DNA of 53,084 nucleotides from Adiantum capillus-veneris (lineage: Eukaryota > Streptophyta > Polypodiopsida > Polypodiales > Pteridaceae). The DNA lies in NCBI GenBank assembly GCA_014529385.2, contig JABFUD020000222.1, positions 1-53,084 on the forward strand, in the 5' to 3' direction. The stretch's first letter is position 1, and every line of letters begins with the position of its first letter. The translations under genes and the position numbers were made by a program. Positions 35,573-46,420 of this stretch are shown in pieces. A model generated the notes under the pieces. The model was not told the origin of the DNA, ran no database searches, and saw only the letters and a list, made by a program, of their open reading frames with translations.

Positions 35573-37060
35573 GTGGCTGACAATAGTAAAGAGCGTGAAA
35601 TCAATGTTGATAGATTTGATTTTTCTTATGAGCAAGCTACTAATGATGCCCCGATGCTTGTTAACTATGTTGTTTCTAGGCTTCAACAAGCCATGGGCAA
35701 TCCATCTCTCCAAAGTGAAGTGCAACGGCAACTCCGTGCTCATGGGATTCTCCAAGCTCACCACCATGACGAGAGAACACGTAGGAATCCTCCTTGTGAG
35801 ACTTCCAAAAGAGGTCTCTCTCCGATTCGGGAAGAAGAAGAGAATCCATACAAAGGGCTCAAGAATTTACTTCTTGATGATGCATCTCCTTCCCAAAGGA
35901 CAACTCAAGAGCCTCCACCGAAGGAACGAGAAAGAAGTGAGTCTCCCGCCACCTCGGCGGAGATGGCTCCACGAAGACAGTGGGCTAAACGCTCTCCATC
36001 ACCACCAAAGCGGAGTAGACCATTGCACCCTTCTCCACACCATAATTCAAAGAGGGATGATAAAAATCAAGAGAAGAAAAAGGTGAGAAAGAGGACACCC
36101 TCTTCTCCATCTTCTTCATCCTCTTCCTCTTATGAAAGTGATGGTGAAGACGACGAAGATCAAGACAAGAAAAAGGCGAGAAAGAGGTCACCCTCTTCTC
36201 CACCTTCCTCAAATTCTTCACCTTCTGAAGAAAGTGATGGTGCAACCTTTGAACCATAAAAAAGAAGAGGCCATAGGAAATCCTATGCCGCGTGGAAGAG
36301 GTCGTCCAAGCTCAAGAAGTTCAAAGAGGGAGGGAAGAGCATCTCTTTCCTTACCTATGATGGCACCTTTGGTGCTACGGACAAAGTCTTGGCCTTTATC
36401 CAACAATTTGATGCAGCGTTTGGAGATGAGGGCTTCACGGAGTCCTCTAAGCTATGCCATGTAGCTATGCACTTTCAAAAGTCCGCCACGCAATGGTGGT
36501 CTAGCCTACGAGCCAAAGGTGAAGCTCCGCGAACATGGAAAGATTTAAGAGCTTCCATTATGAAGCAGTTTTTGGCCATCGATGCCAAAGACAAAGTACT
36601 CACCGAATGGGGAAGCTTAAAGCTCTCTCCCTATGAATCCATCCACAAATATGTAGACAAGTTTTGGGACCTACAGCTCAAAGCCACTGTCTTCAAAAAG
36701 TTGGATTTTGGAGAGCAAAAGAAACAATTTTGTGTGGGCTTAACCGAAGAAATGGCGGAGTATGTCAACTCCCAAAGGCCACGTACCATATCGGCGGTAA
36801 TACACCTAACTATGGTGGCCTCTTGAATCAATTTCCAAATGGGGGCTAAAAGAAATAATAAGCCCACGGAAAACAAGGGTTCCAACGAGCCTAAGGGGAA
36901 GGAAAATGTCAAAAAGTCTCCTAAGGGCAACTCCAACAATAAAGAGAAGGGAGTTTACAAAGGTAAAAAAAAACTCTCTCCTGAAGAGCTTGAGCGTTAT
37001 TGCAAGGATAACCGGTGTTTCAAGTGCGATGAACAAGGGCATGCGTAGCTTGTCCTCAAA
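35573..37060 (+). pseudogene. Element C gag with Arg/Ser-rich linker
   Basis: One frame from 35573 to 37048 with stops at 36257 and 36824. The start reads GTG where element B has ATG. Order: N-terminal domain (VDRFDFSYEQATNDAP, RLQQAMGNPSLQ); a charged linker holding two copies of a 31-residue module beginning KKK-x-RKR-(T/S)-PSSP (36074 and 36167) followed by Ser and acidic runs; the capsid-like part (FLTYDGTFGATDKVLAF, QFDAAFGDEGFTESSK, QWWSSLRAKGEAPRTW); then a CCHC knuckle CFKCDEQGHA whose last Cys is lost to a stop and frameshift near 37047. Gag would form particles and bind RNA. The linker resembles SR-protein tails, and its role is unknown. Confidence 0.93.
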
Positions 37061-37700
37061 AGAACAACCGCCAAGATCCTCCTAGAGCTACCTTGGTTGA
37101 AATCCAAGAGGAGGAGACCCACCAAATTCACCACAAAGGATCTCCTCTATGCCATGCTTGGGGAAAGGTAAGAGAACATGATGCTTTTATTCTCTTTGAC
37201 CCTGGTTCTACTCACAATTTTATATCTATAGAGTTGGCCACCAAGCTAGTCATACAAGCCTATGAGATGGGAGATGTTCTACCCGCAGACAATGCTTTCA
37301 AGGGGCAGAAGCTTCAGTCACTCCCTTAATCGAGAAATTGAGGCTTCATGTCCAAAGCTATGTGGACAAAGAGGACTTCTTTATCTCTCCTCTCAAGCAT
37401 GAGGATGTAATCCTAGGGGCACCATGGTTTGATCGCTTGGCTGCCAATGTTAAATTCCCTAAAAGGAGAATCTCCTTTAAGTTCAGGGAAAAAGACATGT
37501 ATATAGAGATGAAAGGAAATGGGTAACACTATTTCCATTGTACATACACCAGCTTTCAACAAGTCAATAAAGAGCTCTATTTCCGTGTACATGATTTTTG
37601 TTAAAGTTTCTCAAAATGAACCTAATGCTTTAGCAAAAGAAAATAAAATCAACCAAAAGGAATTAGAGTTATCCAATTTTCTCAAGGGGTCCCTTGTGAG
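37061..37700 (+). pseudogene. Element C aspartic protease region
   Basis: FDPGSTHNFISIELATKL at 37198 corresponds to the retropepsin active site, usually D-S/T-G, here D-P-G. The frame shifts near 37325 and again near 37510. Flap-side text (VILGAPWFDRLAANVKFPKR) follows at about 37410. The protease would cut the polyprotein. The altered active site plus frameshifts make it inactive. Confidence 0.85.
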
Positions 37701-39171
37701 CTACCTCCTAAATGAGGTAATGATGACCATGCAATTGAACTTCTTCCAGGAAGTTCACCGCCTAACAAACCTCCTTATAGAGTTTCTCAAGCTCAACAAG
37801 AGGAGATTATGCGGCAAGTGCATGAGTTAGTTGAGAAGGGCATGGTTAGGCCTAGCTCATCTCCATTTTGCTCACCTGTGCTATTAGTGCAAAAGAAAGA
37901 CGGCACATATCGTATGTGTGTTGACTATAGAGCACTAAATAGGATCACTATCAAGAATAGGTTTCCCATTCCACGGGTAGAAGACCTATTTGATAAGCTA
38001 CAAGGATCGACCTACTTCAGTAAGATTGACCTAAAAAGTGGCTATCACCAAATAAGGATAGTTGATCAAGATATTGTAAAGACCGCATTTCGTACCACAT
38101 TTGGTCTTTACGAATACATTGTCATGCCTTTTGGCTTGACCAATGCACCAGCCACATTCAACCGCTTGATGGTTGGAGAAGCTGTTCAGGCCTCATCGAA
38201 CCTTCACTGGAGTGTTCTTTGATGATATTATCATCTACTCTAATTCATTAGACGAACACAAGAAACATCTCCAGGTAATATTTCAAGTTTTAAGAGAGAA
38301 TAAACTTTATGTTAATCGAAAGAAAAGTTAATTTTTCTTGCAAGAGATTCATTATTTAGGTCACATTATCTCTCAAGATGGCATCCAAATGGATCCATCA
38401 AAGTTAGAGGTAATAAAAGGATGGCCTAAACCAGAGAATCTTCATGAACTAAGAAGCTTTATAGGTATGTGTGCATACTATAGATGCTTCATAGAAAAGT
38501 TCTCACAAATTGCGGGACCATTACATGACCTAACAAAGAAAAGCGTTAGGTATACATGGTCTGCTAAGGAGAACAATGCTTTCGAAAAGCTTAAAGAAAA
38601 GCTTATCTCTCAACCTGTGCTTACACTACCGGATCTCTCAAAACCATTTGAGGTCCAATGTGATGCTTGTGGTGATTGCCTTGGATTTGTTTTGCTTCAA
38701 GAAGGACACACCATAGGCTATGAAAGTCGAAGGCTCGACCCTGTTGAACAAGCTCTAGGCATATACGAAAAGGAACTCCTTGCAGTTCTACATGCCTTAG
38801 ACTCATGGAAGCACTATTTATTGGGGACTCCTTTCATTCTGCGAACGGATCACCAAAGTCTTAAGTACTTCATGATGCAGACCAAGCTCTCCGATAAACA
38901 AATGAGGTGGGCAAATTTCCTTTCGCAATTTCATTTTCATATTGCTCACGTTGTTGGCAAGCATAATCAAGTAGCTGATGCACTCTCAAGACGGCCGAGA
39001 GTGAATGCGGTTTTCATAGCAACTCATAATGATCTATCTTCAATGATAGATGAGTATGCTATTGATCCTGATTTTAGAGATGTGATTTCAGCCCTTGCAT
39101 TAGGGAAGAAAGAAGAACCATTTACTTTACAAGATGGTTACCTTCTCTATGGCAATAGACTGCGTTACTAA
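37701..39171 (+). pseudogene. Element C reverse transcriptase and RNase H
   Basis: RT reads [53 protein letters not shown] and [18 protein letters not shown] one-base frameshift follows near 38172, then FFDDIIIYS, the polymerase YxDD site, near 38215. A stop interrupts near 38329. The connection (YLGHIISQDGIQMDPSKLEV) starts at 38350. RNase H follows with QCDACGDCLGFVLLQEG, YEKELLAVLHALDSWKHYLL, LRTDHQSLKYF and GKHNQVADALSRRP, which hold the expected acidic residues. The frame from 38338 to 39171 is intact, one of the best preserved coding pieces in the window. These enzymes would copy the RNA and remove it from the hybrid. Confidence 0.95.
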
Positions 39172-40496
39172 CTCACTACGTGAGAAAGTAATGTATGAAT
39201 CTCATGCTCCTCCTTACGCGGAGCATAGAGGGATTCAGTCTACCCTAAAGGGAATTGAAACATATTTCTATTGGCCTACCATGAAAGTGAACATACAAGA
39301 GTATGTTTCTAAATGTGTGGTATGCCAAAAGACAAAATTTGATAGAGGGAAGCAACCTGGATTGCTTCAACCCTTGCCAATCCCTAATTCACCATGGGAG
39401 AGCATATCCATGGATTTTATCTTTGGATTGCCTAAGTCTATCCATGGGAATACGGGAATATGGACGATAGTAGAGAGGTTCAGTAACAAGCTCATTTTAT
39501 AACTGTCAAAACGACTATCAAAGCCCATCAAATGGCAACCCTCTTCATTTCACAAATTTTCAAGTACCATGGATTGCCAATGTCCATAGTGTCGCGGATA
39601 AAGATCCTAGAATGAACCAGTAATTATTTGGAAGGGTCTCTTTGAGAATTTAGGGACAAGGCTAAACTTCTCTTCGGCCTATCATCCACAAACGGATGGC
39701 CAAAGTGAAATAGTTAACCTAACAATTCTCGATCTACTAAAAGCCTATGTAACGAAAGTAGATCAAAGATACCAATGGGAGAAGTACTTACCCTTACTGG
39801 AGTATGCTTACAATAACACAATACATACTTCCACGGAAAAGCACCTTTCGAGGTAATTGAGGGAAGATCAAAAAGTCCCTTGCTACTTAAGGTACATGGG
39901 AAGATCTTCGCTGCAGATGAGTGTAGCCGGGACCTACAAGAATCTTTTCAAAAGATTAAGGATGCTATCTCTATCTCACAGCAAAGGCAAAAGGCTGCTC
40001 GCTGCTAACAAGCACAGAAGAGCCCAAGCCTTTAAAGAAAATGATTGGGTCTTATTAAAGTTTCCCAAGGCTTGATTAAGGCACACGACGGGCAAGAATC
40101 CTACGGGACACCAAAAGTTCTATGCTAAATTAGCAAAAAGGTACTATGGTCCCTTCCAGATTCTTAGGCCAATCAATGAGATGGCCCATCAACTCAAGTT
40201 GCCCAATCATTGGCTCATACACAATGCTTTCCATCTGAGCCTATTAAAGCCTTACAAAGGAGAGCCTCCTCAAGAACCAACTACTGAAGACCCACCGGAG
40301 ATCGAGGACCAAGAGGAGGTGCTGTAGCGCGAGTCCATTCTCTGACATGAAGACAAGGTACTAAGAGGCGGTAAGACTATCCGACGATATCTTATTAAGT
40401 TTAAGAATTATCCTTTTGAAGATGCTAGATGGATGCAAGGCATACAATTAAAGGATAACCTGAACCTTTTCAATGCTTACAATGCTTCCCAACAGT
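39134..40496 (+). pseudogene. Element C integrase with C-terminal chromodomain
   Basis: The zinc-binding N-terminus (ESHAPPYAEHRGI ... CVVCQKTK) begins near 39196. The core opens at SMDFIFGLPKSIHGNTGIW (39410) and is frameshifted between about 39500 and 39650; HPQTDGQSEIVNL with the catalytic Glu is at about 39688. GPY module: YAKLAKRYYGPFQILRPINE (about 40120). The chromodomain HEDKVLRGGKTIRRYLIKFK ... FEDARWMQ is at 40346-40438, with two nearby stops. Integrase inserts the cDNA. In chromoviruses the chromodomain is thought to steer insertion to marked chromatin. Stops and frameshifts disable it. Confidence 0.92.
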
Positions 40497-40840
40497 AAGC
40501 AAATGTACAAAATGTTAAAAATGAACAAAGTTTTTGTCTGATAAGACTCTCATTTTCTTTATTGTGCACAAAAATAAAGTAGTATGCATGATTAGATCAA
40601 GTTTGTGGAGACGACGTTTCCCAAACACCAAGTAGAGCTTGTCACTCTACTATGGAAGATTGATAGGACTAATGTGCAGACATGCTTGCGGCAGCCTCAG
40701 GCTCTCAAGCGCCAAATGGACTAGTCATCCATTGTGGAATGATGTCGTAGGGTAACATAGGGATCCTCTACCCGCTAAGAAAAGGACTCATGAATATACT
40801 TTATCTTCTCTACACCATAGTCGAGGACGACTATGATTTC
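40497..40840 (+). other. Element C 3' non-coding region
   Basis: Between the end of pol and the polypurine tract. Homologous to 44010-44363 of element B (shared ACCAAGTAGAGCTTGTCAC-like and TAGTCGAGGACGACTATGAT text). No ORF. Confidence 0.75.
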
Positions 40841-40853
40841 AAGAGAAAGGTAA
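40841..40853 (+). promoter_or_regulatory. Element C polypurine tract
   Basis: AAGAGAAAGGTAA directly before the 3' LTR. It would prime plus-strand synthesis. Matches the element B tract except for one base. Confidence 0.85.
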
Positions 40854-42425
40854 TGTCATAATAATCAATATCTAATTCTCCTAAATGATTTTCTCATGTT
40901 AAACTGATCATTTAATATGGGAAAGTGCCAGGGGAGAAAAAGCTAGAATATTGGTTAAGCTAGCAGACCGGACACAATAGGGATCCAAAGGAGGGAAAAT
41001 AGGGATCTAAAGGGGGGGCCATCTGCAAAAGAGCCATGTGCAACAATGGGCTAAAAAGACCCTAAGGTTCCAAAATGCTAAGGTTCCAAAATCCAAAGGT
41101 TGGTCCAAAGGTCAACCATGGGGGAATTGGATGCTTTGTGTGTGTCAAAAAAGTCTTTACAAATCCCTACTTAGGAGGGGGCGAGCCTTGCTTGTAGGGG
41201 ATGAGAGAGAAATCCACACACACACATACAAGCTCCCTTTACACAAAGGGAATGAGGGACACATGTCAGCTCCCTAGGCCAGATGCCCACAAGGTGTACC
41301 CAATTCCTATTGGATGGCCTTAGAGGTGGACCAATGAGAATTAGGCTAGAGTAAATCTAGTTTAGTTGTTTTAAAAACACTTAATAAAAGAACCAATGAG
41401 AATTAAGTCCTCTAGAAGACTATTGGACAGTCTCCCAAGGGGTCCAATGAGCATTCAGCAACCCAATGGCTTGCCTGATTCCTATTGGCCAGGAGGCAAA
41501 TGGGTCCAATGAGAGTTTAGTTGAATTATTAAATTACCTAAAGCTCTCACAAAAGGGGAAAGGGGGACACATGTCAGAAGGCTATCACTTATGCTGCTTA
41601 ATTGTCATTGGCTAGCCCTAGGGAGGTCCAATGAGAGGATAGCAAGAGAAAATAGCAAGAGGGGTCGCCCAAGAGAGAGAGGGGGCTGATTTTTGCAAGG
41701 CATTATCACACACACACTCACACAATCTCATGTGTGAAGTAAAGAAGACTCTCTCTCCTTGTCAAGCTTTAATGGAAAGCTTACCACCTACTCCAAGTTT
41801 GTGAGAAGGGAGGTCTACACCAACAACTCTTGGATTCGTGATGCAAATCCAACGAAGAGCCAAGCTTCAATGCATGCTCATCTCCTCTACCATGCTAATT
41901 ACTAAGCTAAGCGATGCTAATATGAGTGATTATGTGAGGAGATGTACATCTTTCTCGTAAGAATACTCCTTCTTCCTCTCAATCTACTCTCATACCCTGC
42001 TAGCTCTCACCATCTTTGAAGGTGTGTGAGGTCTTGGGTCTGAGACCAGAGAGAATTGATGTTGTGTTTGCTAAGTGTTTTGCTTAGTGCATGAAGCTTT
42101 CATCTTTATTACACTAGCTAGTCTTGAAGGAACACAAAGAATTGTATTGTACAATGTCTCTCTTGATGGGAGAAACCATAATACAAAGCCTTTTGGAGGA
42201 GGGACCGGCTCCATGCAAATCCGGTCCTCATTTGTTGTCAATAGATGAATTTCTCTCTCTTTTGAAAGTATTGTTCATGCTATCTAACTAGGTGTTATGC
42301 TTTTTGTTGCTCTCTCCACCCAAAGCACTCTTGGAATTTTCATTAGGAATCTATTCTAATAAAATTCCCACTATGTTCATGCTAATTTCCGCTACACACA
42401 AGTTTTTAGGCCATTAAATGTTACA
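40854..42425 (+). mobile_element. Element C 3' LTR (1572 bp)
   Basis: Near-identical to 33555-35155. It lacks a short segment found near 33768 in the 5' copy and has a shorter (CA)n (about 41216-41230). Confidence 0.95.
42202..42227 (+). other. Conserved LTR hairpin
   Basis: GGACCGG (42202-42208) and CCGGTCC (42221-42227) form a perfect 7-bp stem with a 12-base loop. The 5' LTR has one changed base, and element B keeps a weaker version (GGACCGG ... CCAGTCC near 28520-28545). Confidence 0.6.
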
Positions 42426-42430
42426 TCTCA

Positions 42431-44010
42431 AGTACTTCATGACGCAAACCAAGCTTTTCGACAAACAAATGAGGTGGGAAAATTTTCTTTCACAATTTTA
42501 TTTTCATATTGCTCACATTGCTGGTAAGCACAATCAAGTGGCCAATGCACTTTCACGACTACCAAAAGTTAATGAGGTATCTATAGCAACTCACAATGAT
42601 CTATCTTGTATGCTATATGAGTATGCTACTGACCTGAATTTAAAGACATAATGTCAGCCCTTGCTTTGGGGAAGAAAGAAGAACCATTCACATTGCAGGA
42701 TGGTTATCTTCTCCATGGAAATAGGCTATGTGTTACCCACTCCCTTTGTGAGAAAATAATGTCTGAATCCCATGCTCCTCCCTATGCGGAGCATAGAGGC
42801 ATTCAACCTACTCTTGAAGGACTAGAGACATATTTCTATTGGCCTACCATGAAAGTGGACATACAAGAGTATGTTTCAAAATGTGTGGTATGCCAAAAGA
42901 CTAAGTATGATAGAGGCAACCTGGATTAATCCAACCACATTCTAATTCACCATGGGAGAGTATATCCATGGATTTTATCTTTAGATTACCCAAGTCTATC
43001 CATGGAAATACGGGAATATGGACAATAGTCGACAGGCTTAGCAAGCAGGCACACTTTATTCCTGCCAAAAAGACTATTAAGGAACACCAAATGGAAACTC
43101 TCTTCATATATCAAATTTTCAAACACCATGGATTGCCAACATCCACAGTGTCAGATAGAGATCCTAGAATGACCCGTAATTGCTGGAAAGGTCTCTTTGA
43201 AAATCTAGGTATAAGATTGAATGTCTCTTTGTCCTATCACCCACAAACGGATGGCCAAATTGAGATAGTCAATCTTACAATTCTTGATCTACTAAAGACT
43301 TATGTTACAGAAGTAGATTAATGCTCACAATGGAAAAAGTACTTATCTCTTATAGAGTATGCGTATAATAGTACTATCCATACTTCCACGGGAAAAGCAC
43401 CTTATGAAATTATTGAGGGAAGACCTAAAAGTCCCTTGCTACTTAAAGTACATGGGAAGATCTTCGTTGCCGATGAGTATAGCCGTGACCTACAAGAATA
43501 TTTTCAAAAGATTGAGGAGGATATATCCATCTCTCAATAAAGGAAAAAAGTTGTTACTGACAAGCACAGAAGGGCCTTTACGTTCAAAGAAAATGATTGG
43601 GTCTTACTTAAGTTTCCCAAGGTTCGATTGAGACAAACAACGGGCAAAAATCCTACGGGCCATCAAAAGTATTATGCTTAACTAGCAAAAAGATACTATG
43701 GTACTTTTCAAATTTTGAAGCCAATCAATGAGATGGCTTATCAACTCAATTTGCCCAACCATTGGCTCATACACAATGCTTTTCATGTGATCCTACTTAA
43801 GCCTTACAAAGGAGATTCACCAAATGAACCAATTATTAAAGACCCTACCGAAAGCAAAGACCAAGAAGAGGTGCTACAACCTGAAGCTATCCTTCGGCAT
43901 GAAGACAAGGTATATGACAAGGTAAGATTATCCAATGGTATCTTATTAAGTTCAAACATTATCGTTTTGAAGATGCTAGATGGATGCAAGGAATAAAGCT
44001 TAAGGATAGT
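42431..44010 (+). pseudogene. Element B RNase H end, integrase and chromodomain remnant
   Basis: Continues B's RNase H exactly where C cut it: LKYFMTQTKLFDKQMRW, then GKHNQVANALSRLP. The frame shifts near 42640 into SALALGKKEEPFTLQDGYLL. Integrase: HAPPYAEHRGIQPTLEG, CVVCQKTKYDRG and a stop near 42926, then a 118-codon open core from 42968 (SMDFIFRLPKS, STVSDRDPRMT and HPQTDGQIEIVNL, holding the D, D and E catalytic residues). GPY-like YYGTFQILKPINEMAYQL is at about 43700. The chromodomain is degenerate (HEDKVYDK ... FEDARWMQ across a frameshift, about 43901-43990). Confidence 0.92.
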
Positions 44011-44363
44011 ATGAACCTTGTCAAGAAAATGTACAAATTTCTTTCAAATGACCAATGTTTTTTTCTTATAAGACTAATTCTCTTTTTATTGTGCACAAAT
44101 TTAAGTGCATGCTTAGAATCATGTTTGTGATGATGATGTCTCTCAAACACCAAATAGAATTTGTCACTCTACTTGAGAGAATGAAATGGACTAAAGAGCA
44201 GATATGCTTGCAACAACTACGTCTCCCAAGCACCAAATGGATTGGTCATCCATCTTGAAATGATGTCATATGATAAAAAGGGATGCTCTACCCGCTAAGA
44301 CACATTGACTAATGACTAAGGCTTTATCTTTTCTACCTCATAGTCGAGGACGACTATGATTTC

Positions 44364-44376
44364 AAGAGAGAGGTAA
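44364..44376 (+). promoter_or_regulatory. Element B polypurine tract
   Basis: AAGAGAGAGGTAA directly before the 3' LTR. Confidence 0.85.
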
Positions 44377-45031
44377 TGTCATAAATTCTAATATCTAGCC
44401 AACCCATATATTTTTCTCATATTAAACTGATGATTTAATGTGGGATAATAGACGGGAACAAGGGTTAGAATATATACATGTGCTTATGGGTCTATCTCAA
44501 CACGGGGCCAATGGTAAAGAAGTTTAAATGAGAGATGACCTGTCGAAGAGCAAGGCTAGCTAATGGAGCTTAAATACTTTAGGGTTAGCTTCATTAAAGA
44601 CCTCCAAAGGTTAGTGTTAAAAATTCCTTTGATATTAGCTAAGCCAGGGCTATGCTTGAGGTGGGAACCCGGCCCAAGCTTGAGGTGCTTGTCGTGCTTG
44701 CTGACTAAATTGATCCATGTCTAAGGTGCTTGAGGGGGGTAAGGTGTTCAAAGTCAGTGAATATCCCTACACAAGGTGGGGCAAGCCCTCATTCTAGGCA
44801 CTAGAGAGAGAACACACACACCTTCACACAAGGCAAGCTTGGTACCAAGAAAGCAAATTGGACACTTGTCAAGATCCTCCTCTTGTTGCCCTCATAGTGT
44901 GACTAAAGCCTATTGGTTAGCTTCCCAAGGGGTCCAATGATAATTTAGTTTATTTAACTAATTGTATTTGCATTTAGCAAGTCCTCTCTCTTAAAGGGGA
45001 AAGGGGGACAGTTGTCCCAATACTACCCTTG

Positions 45032-45229
45032 TTGCTTGTTATGCACTAAGCATGTGATTGGCCAAGCTTGAGGAGGTCCAATCATATGCAAGATAGTGCT
45101 AGAAGAGGGGGTCGACCAAAGCAAGGAAGTTGCTTGATATGCACTAAGCCTGTGTGATTGGCCAAGCTTGAGGAGGTCCAATCATATGCAAGATAGTGCT
45201 AGAAGAGGGGGTCGACCAAAGCAAGGAAG
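45032..45229. repeat. About 98-bp tandem duplication in element B 3' LTR
   Basis: Copies 45032-45129 and 45130-45229 both run from TTGCTTG(T/A)TATGCAC to GCAAGGAAG. The 5' LTR holds one copy (about 27889-27986). Each copy includes one inverted CCAAT pair. Confidence 0.9.
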
Positions 45230-45850
45230 GTGGTTGCTTGGGGGTATACTCTTCCACACACACACACACACTCTCTCTCTCTCTCTCATTGTGTGAAGTG
45301 CAAAGTGCAAGAGCTCCATCTCCTTCTCCAAGCTAGTAGGGAAGTTGAGAGCCTACATTAACACTCTTGGCTATGGAATGAAAATCCAACCAAGAACCAT
45401 GCTTCAATGCTTAAGCTTGCCATCTTCTCCATCTTCATTACTATGCTATTATCTATTCTAGCAAGAAGAGTGATGATAAGTGAGGAGCTACTTCTTTCTC
45501 CTATGAATGTTTTCTCTTCCTCTTCCCTACCCTCATTCCTCGCTAGCTCTCTCCACCTTTGAAGGTGTTTGAGGCCTTGGGACTGAGGCTGGGGATAGTT
45601 AATGCTTTTTACAAAGTTTATGTTACGCTCGTGATGCATGAAGCTTTCCATCTTCATTGCATCACCTAGGTCACAAAGAACACAAAGATTGTATTGTACC
45701 AAGTCTCTCTTGATGGGAGAACCTATAATACAAAAGCCTATTGGAGGGGGGACTGGCTCCACATAAATCTGGTCCTCAACTGTTGTCAAGTTCTCTAAAC
45801 TCCGTCTCTTGCAAAAGTATTGTTCATGCCAAGTTAATTAAGTACTATCA

Positions 45851-46297
45851 TTAGAGAAAATTTGGACTCACAAAGGGGCCTTATAAGGAGTTTGACTTCC
45901 TCTCTCATGTCCAAAACGCGCGTGCGGTAAAATTTTTGCAAATCAGCTCTAAACTTGATGAAGATTTGACAGTTAGAATCTACTCTTCAAGCTCTTTCTA
46001 TTGATATATAGCGCGCCACGAGATTCCTCATATTTTGAGAGATTCGATTTTTGATTCTCTTGTGATGTGACAACTCCATCTAGAATCTAGAGAATCAAAA
46101 ATAAAATCTTTCAAAATATGAGGAGTCGCGTGGCGTGCTATATATCAATAGAAAGAGCTTGAAGAGTAGATTCTAACTGCCAAATCTCCGCCAAGTTTAG
46201 AGTTGATTTGCAAAAATTTACTGCACGCCCGTTTTGGACATGAGAGAGGAAGTCAAACTTCTTATAAGGCCCGTTTGTGAGTCCAAATTTTCCCTAA
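45851..46297. mobile_element. Fold-back (long inverted repeat) element, 447 bp
   Basis: Begins TTAGAGAAAATTTGGACTC and ends with its complement (GAGTCCAAATTTTCCCTAA). The two arms, each about 210 bp, are near-perfect inverted copies around a centre near 46074, so the RNA or single strand would fold into one long hairpin. It is absent from the 5' LTR of B, so it is a later insertion. It has no ORF. The target duplication could not be resolved, so the superfamily is open. Confidence 0.88.
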
Positions 46298-46420
46298 TGG
46301 GTTATGTTTCTACGATCAATTAAGTTCACCCTCTATGTTCTCAAAGTAGTCTCACAAACATGTCCTCTCTAATTCTCTTAATTCCGCTATTCTCAAAGTA
46401 CATAGGCCATTTCCATTACA

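Larger units (their letters stand above)
33555..42425 (+). mobile_element. Element C: Ty3/gypsy chromovirus nested in B's RNase H
   Basis: LTRs at 33555-35155 (1601 bp) and 40854-42425 (1572 bp) begin TGTCATAATAATC and end AAATGTTACA. The target duplication TCTCA is perfect (33550-33554, 42426-42430). The tRNA-iMet primer site and an AAGAGAAAGGTAA polypurine tract are in place. The host RNase H frame of B reads DHQSL on the left and LKYFMTQTKL on the right of C. The interior (5698 bp) encodes gag-pol with a modest number of lesions, clearly fewer than B. The two LTRs look very similar by eye, so C is the youngest large insertion here. Confidence 0.96.
27160..46420 (+). mobile_element. Element B: Ty3/gypsy chromovirus, heavily interrupted
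   Basis: LTRs at 27160-28734 and 44377-46420 begin TGTCATAA and end TTCCATTACA. The flanks are TAAAT (27155-27159) and TACAT (46421-46425), a target duplication with one mismatch. A tRNA-iMet primer site follows the 5' LTR, and AAGAGAGAGGTAA precedes the 3' LTR. Gag, protease, RT, RNase H, integrase and a chromodomain remnant appear in gypsy order, split by a TTAA-flanked element and by element C. Many stops and frameshifts show that it is old and dead. Confidence 0.93.
44377..46420 (+). mobile_element. Element B 3' LTR (2044 bp, enlarged)
   Basis: Longer than the 5' copy because of a tandem duplication (45032-45229) and an inserted fold-back element (45851-46297). It has lost most of the minisatellite of the 5' copy. 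Confidence 0.93.

Noticed and set aside
35985-36257. Minus-strand 90-codon frame
   Set aside because: It is a shadow of the Arg/Ser-rich Gag linker on the plus strand.
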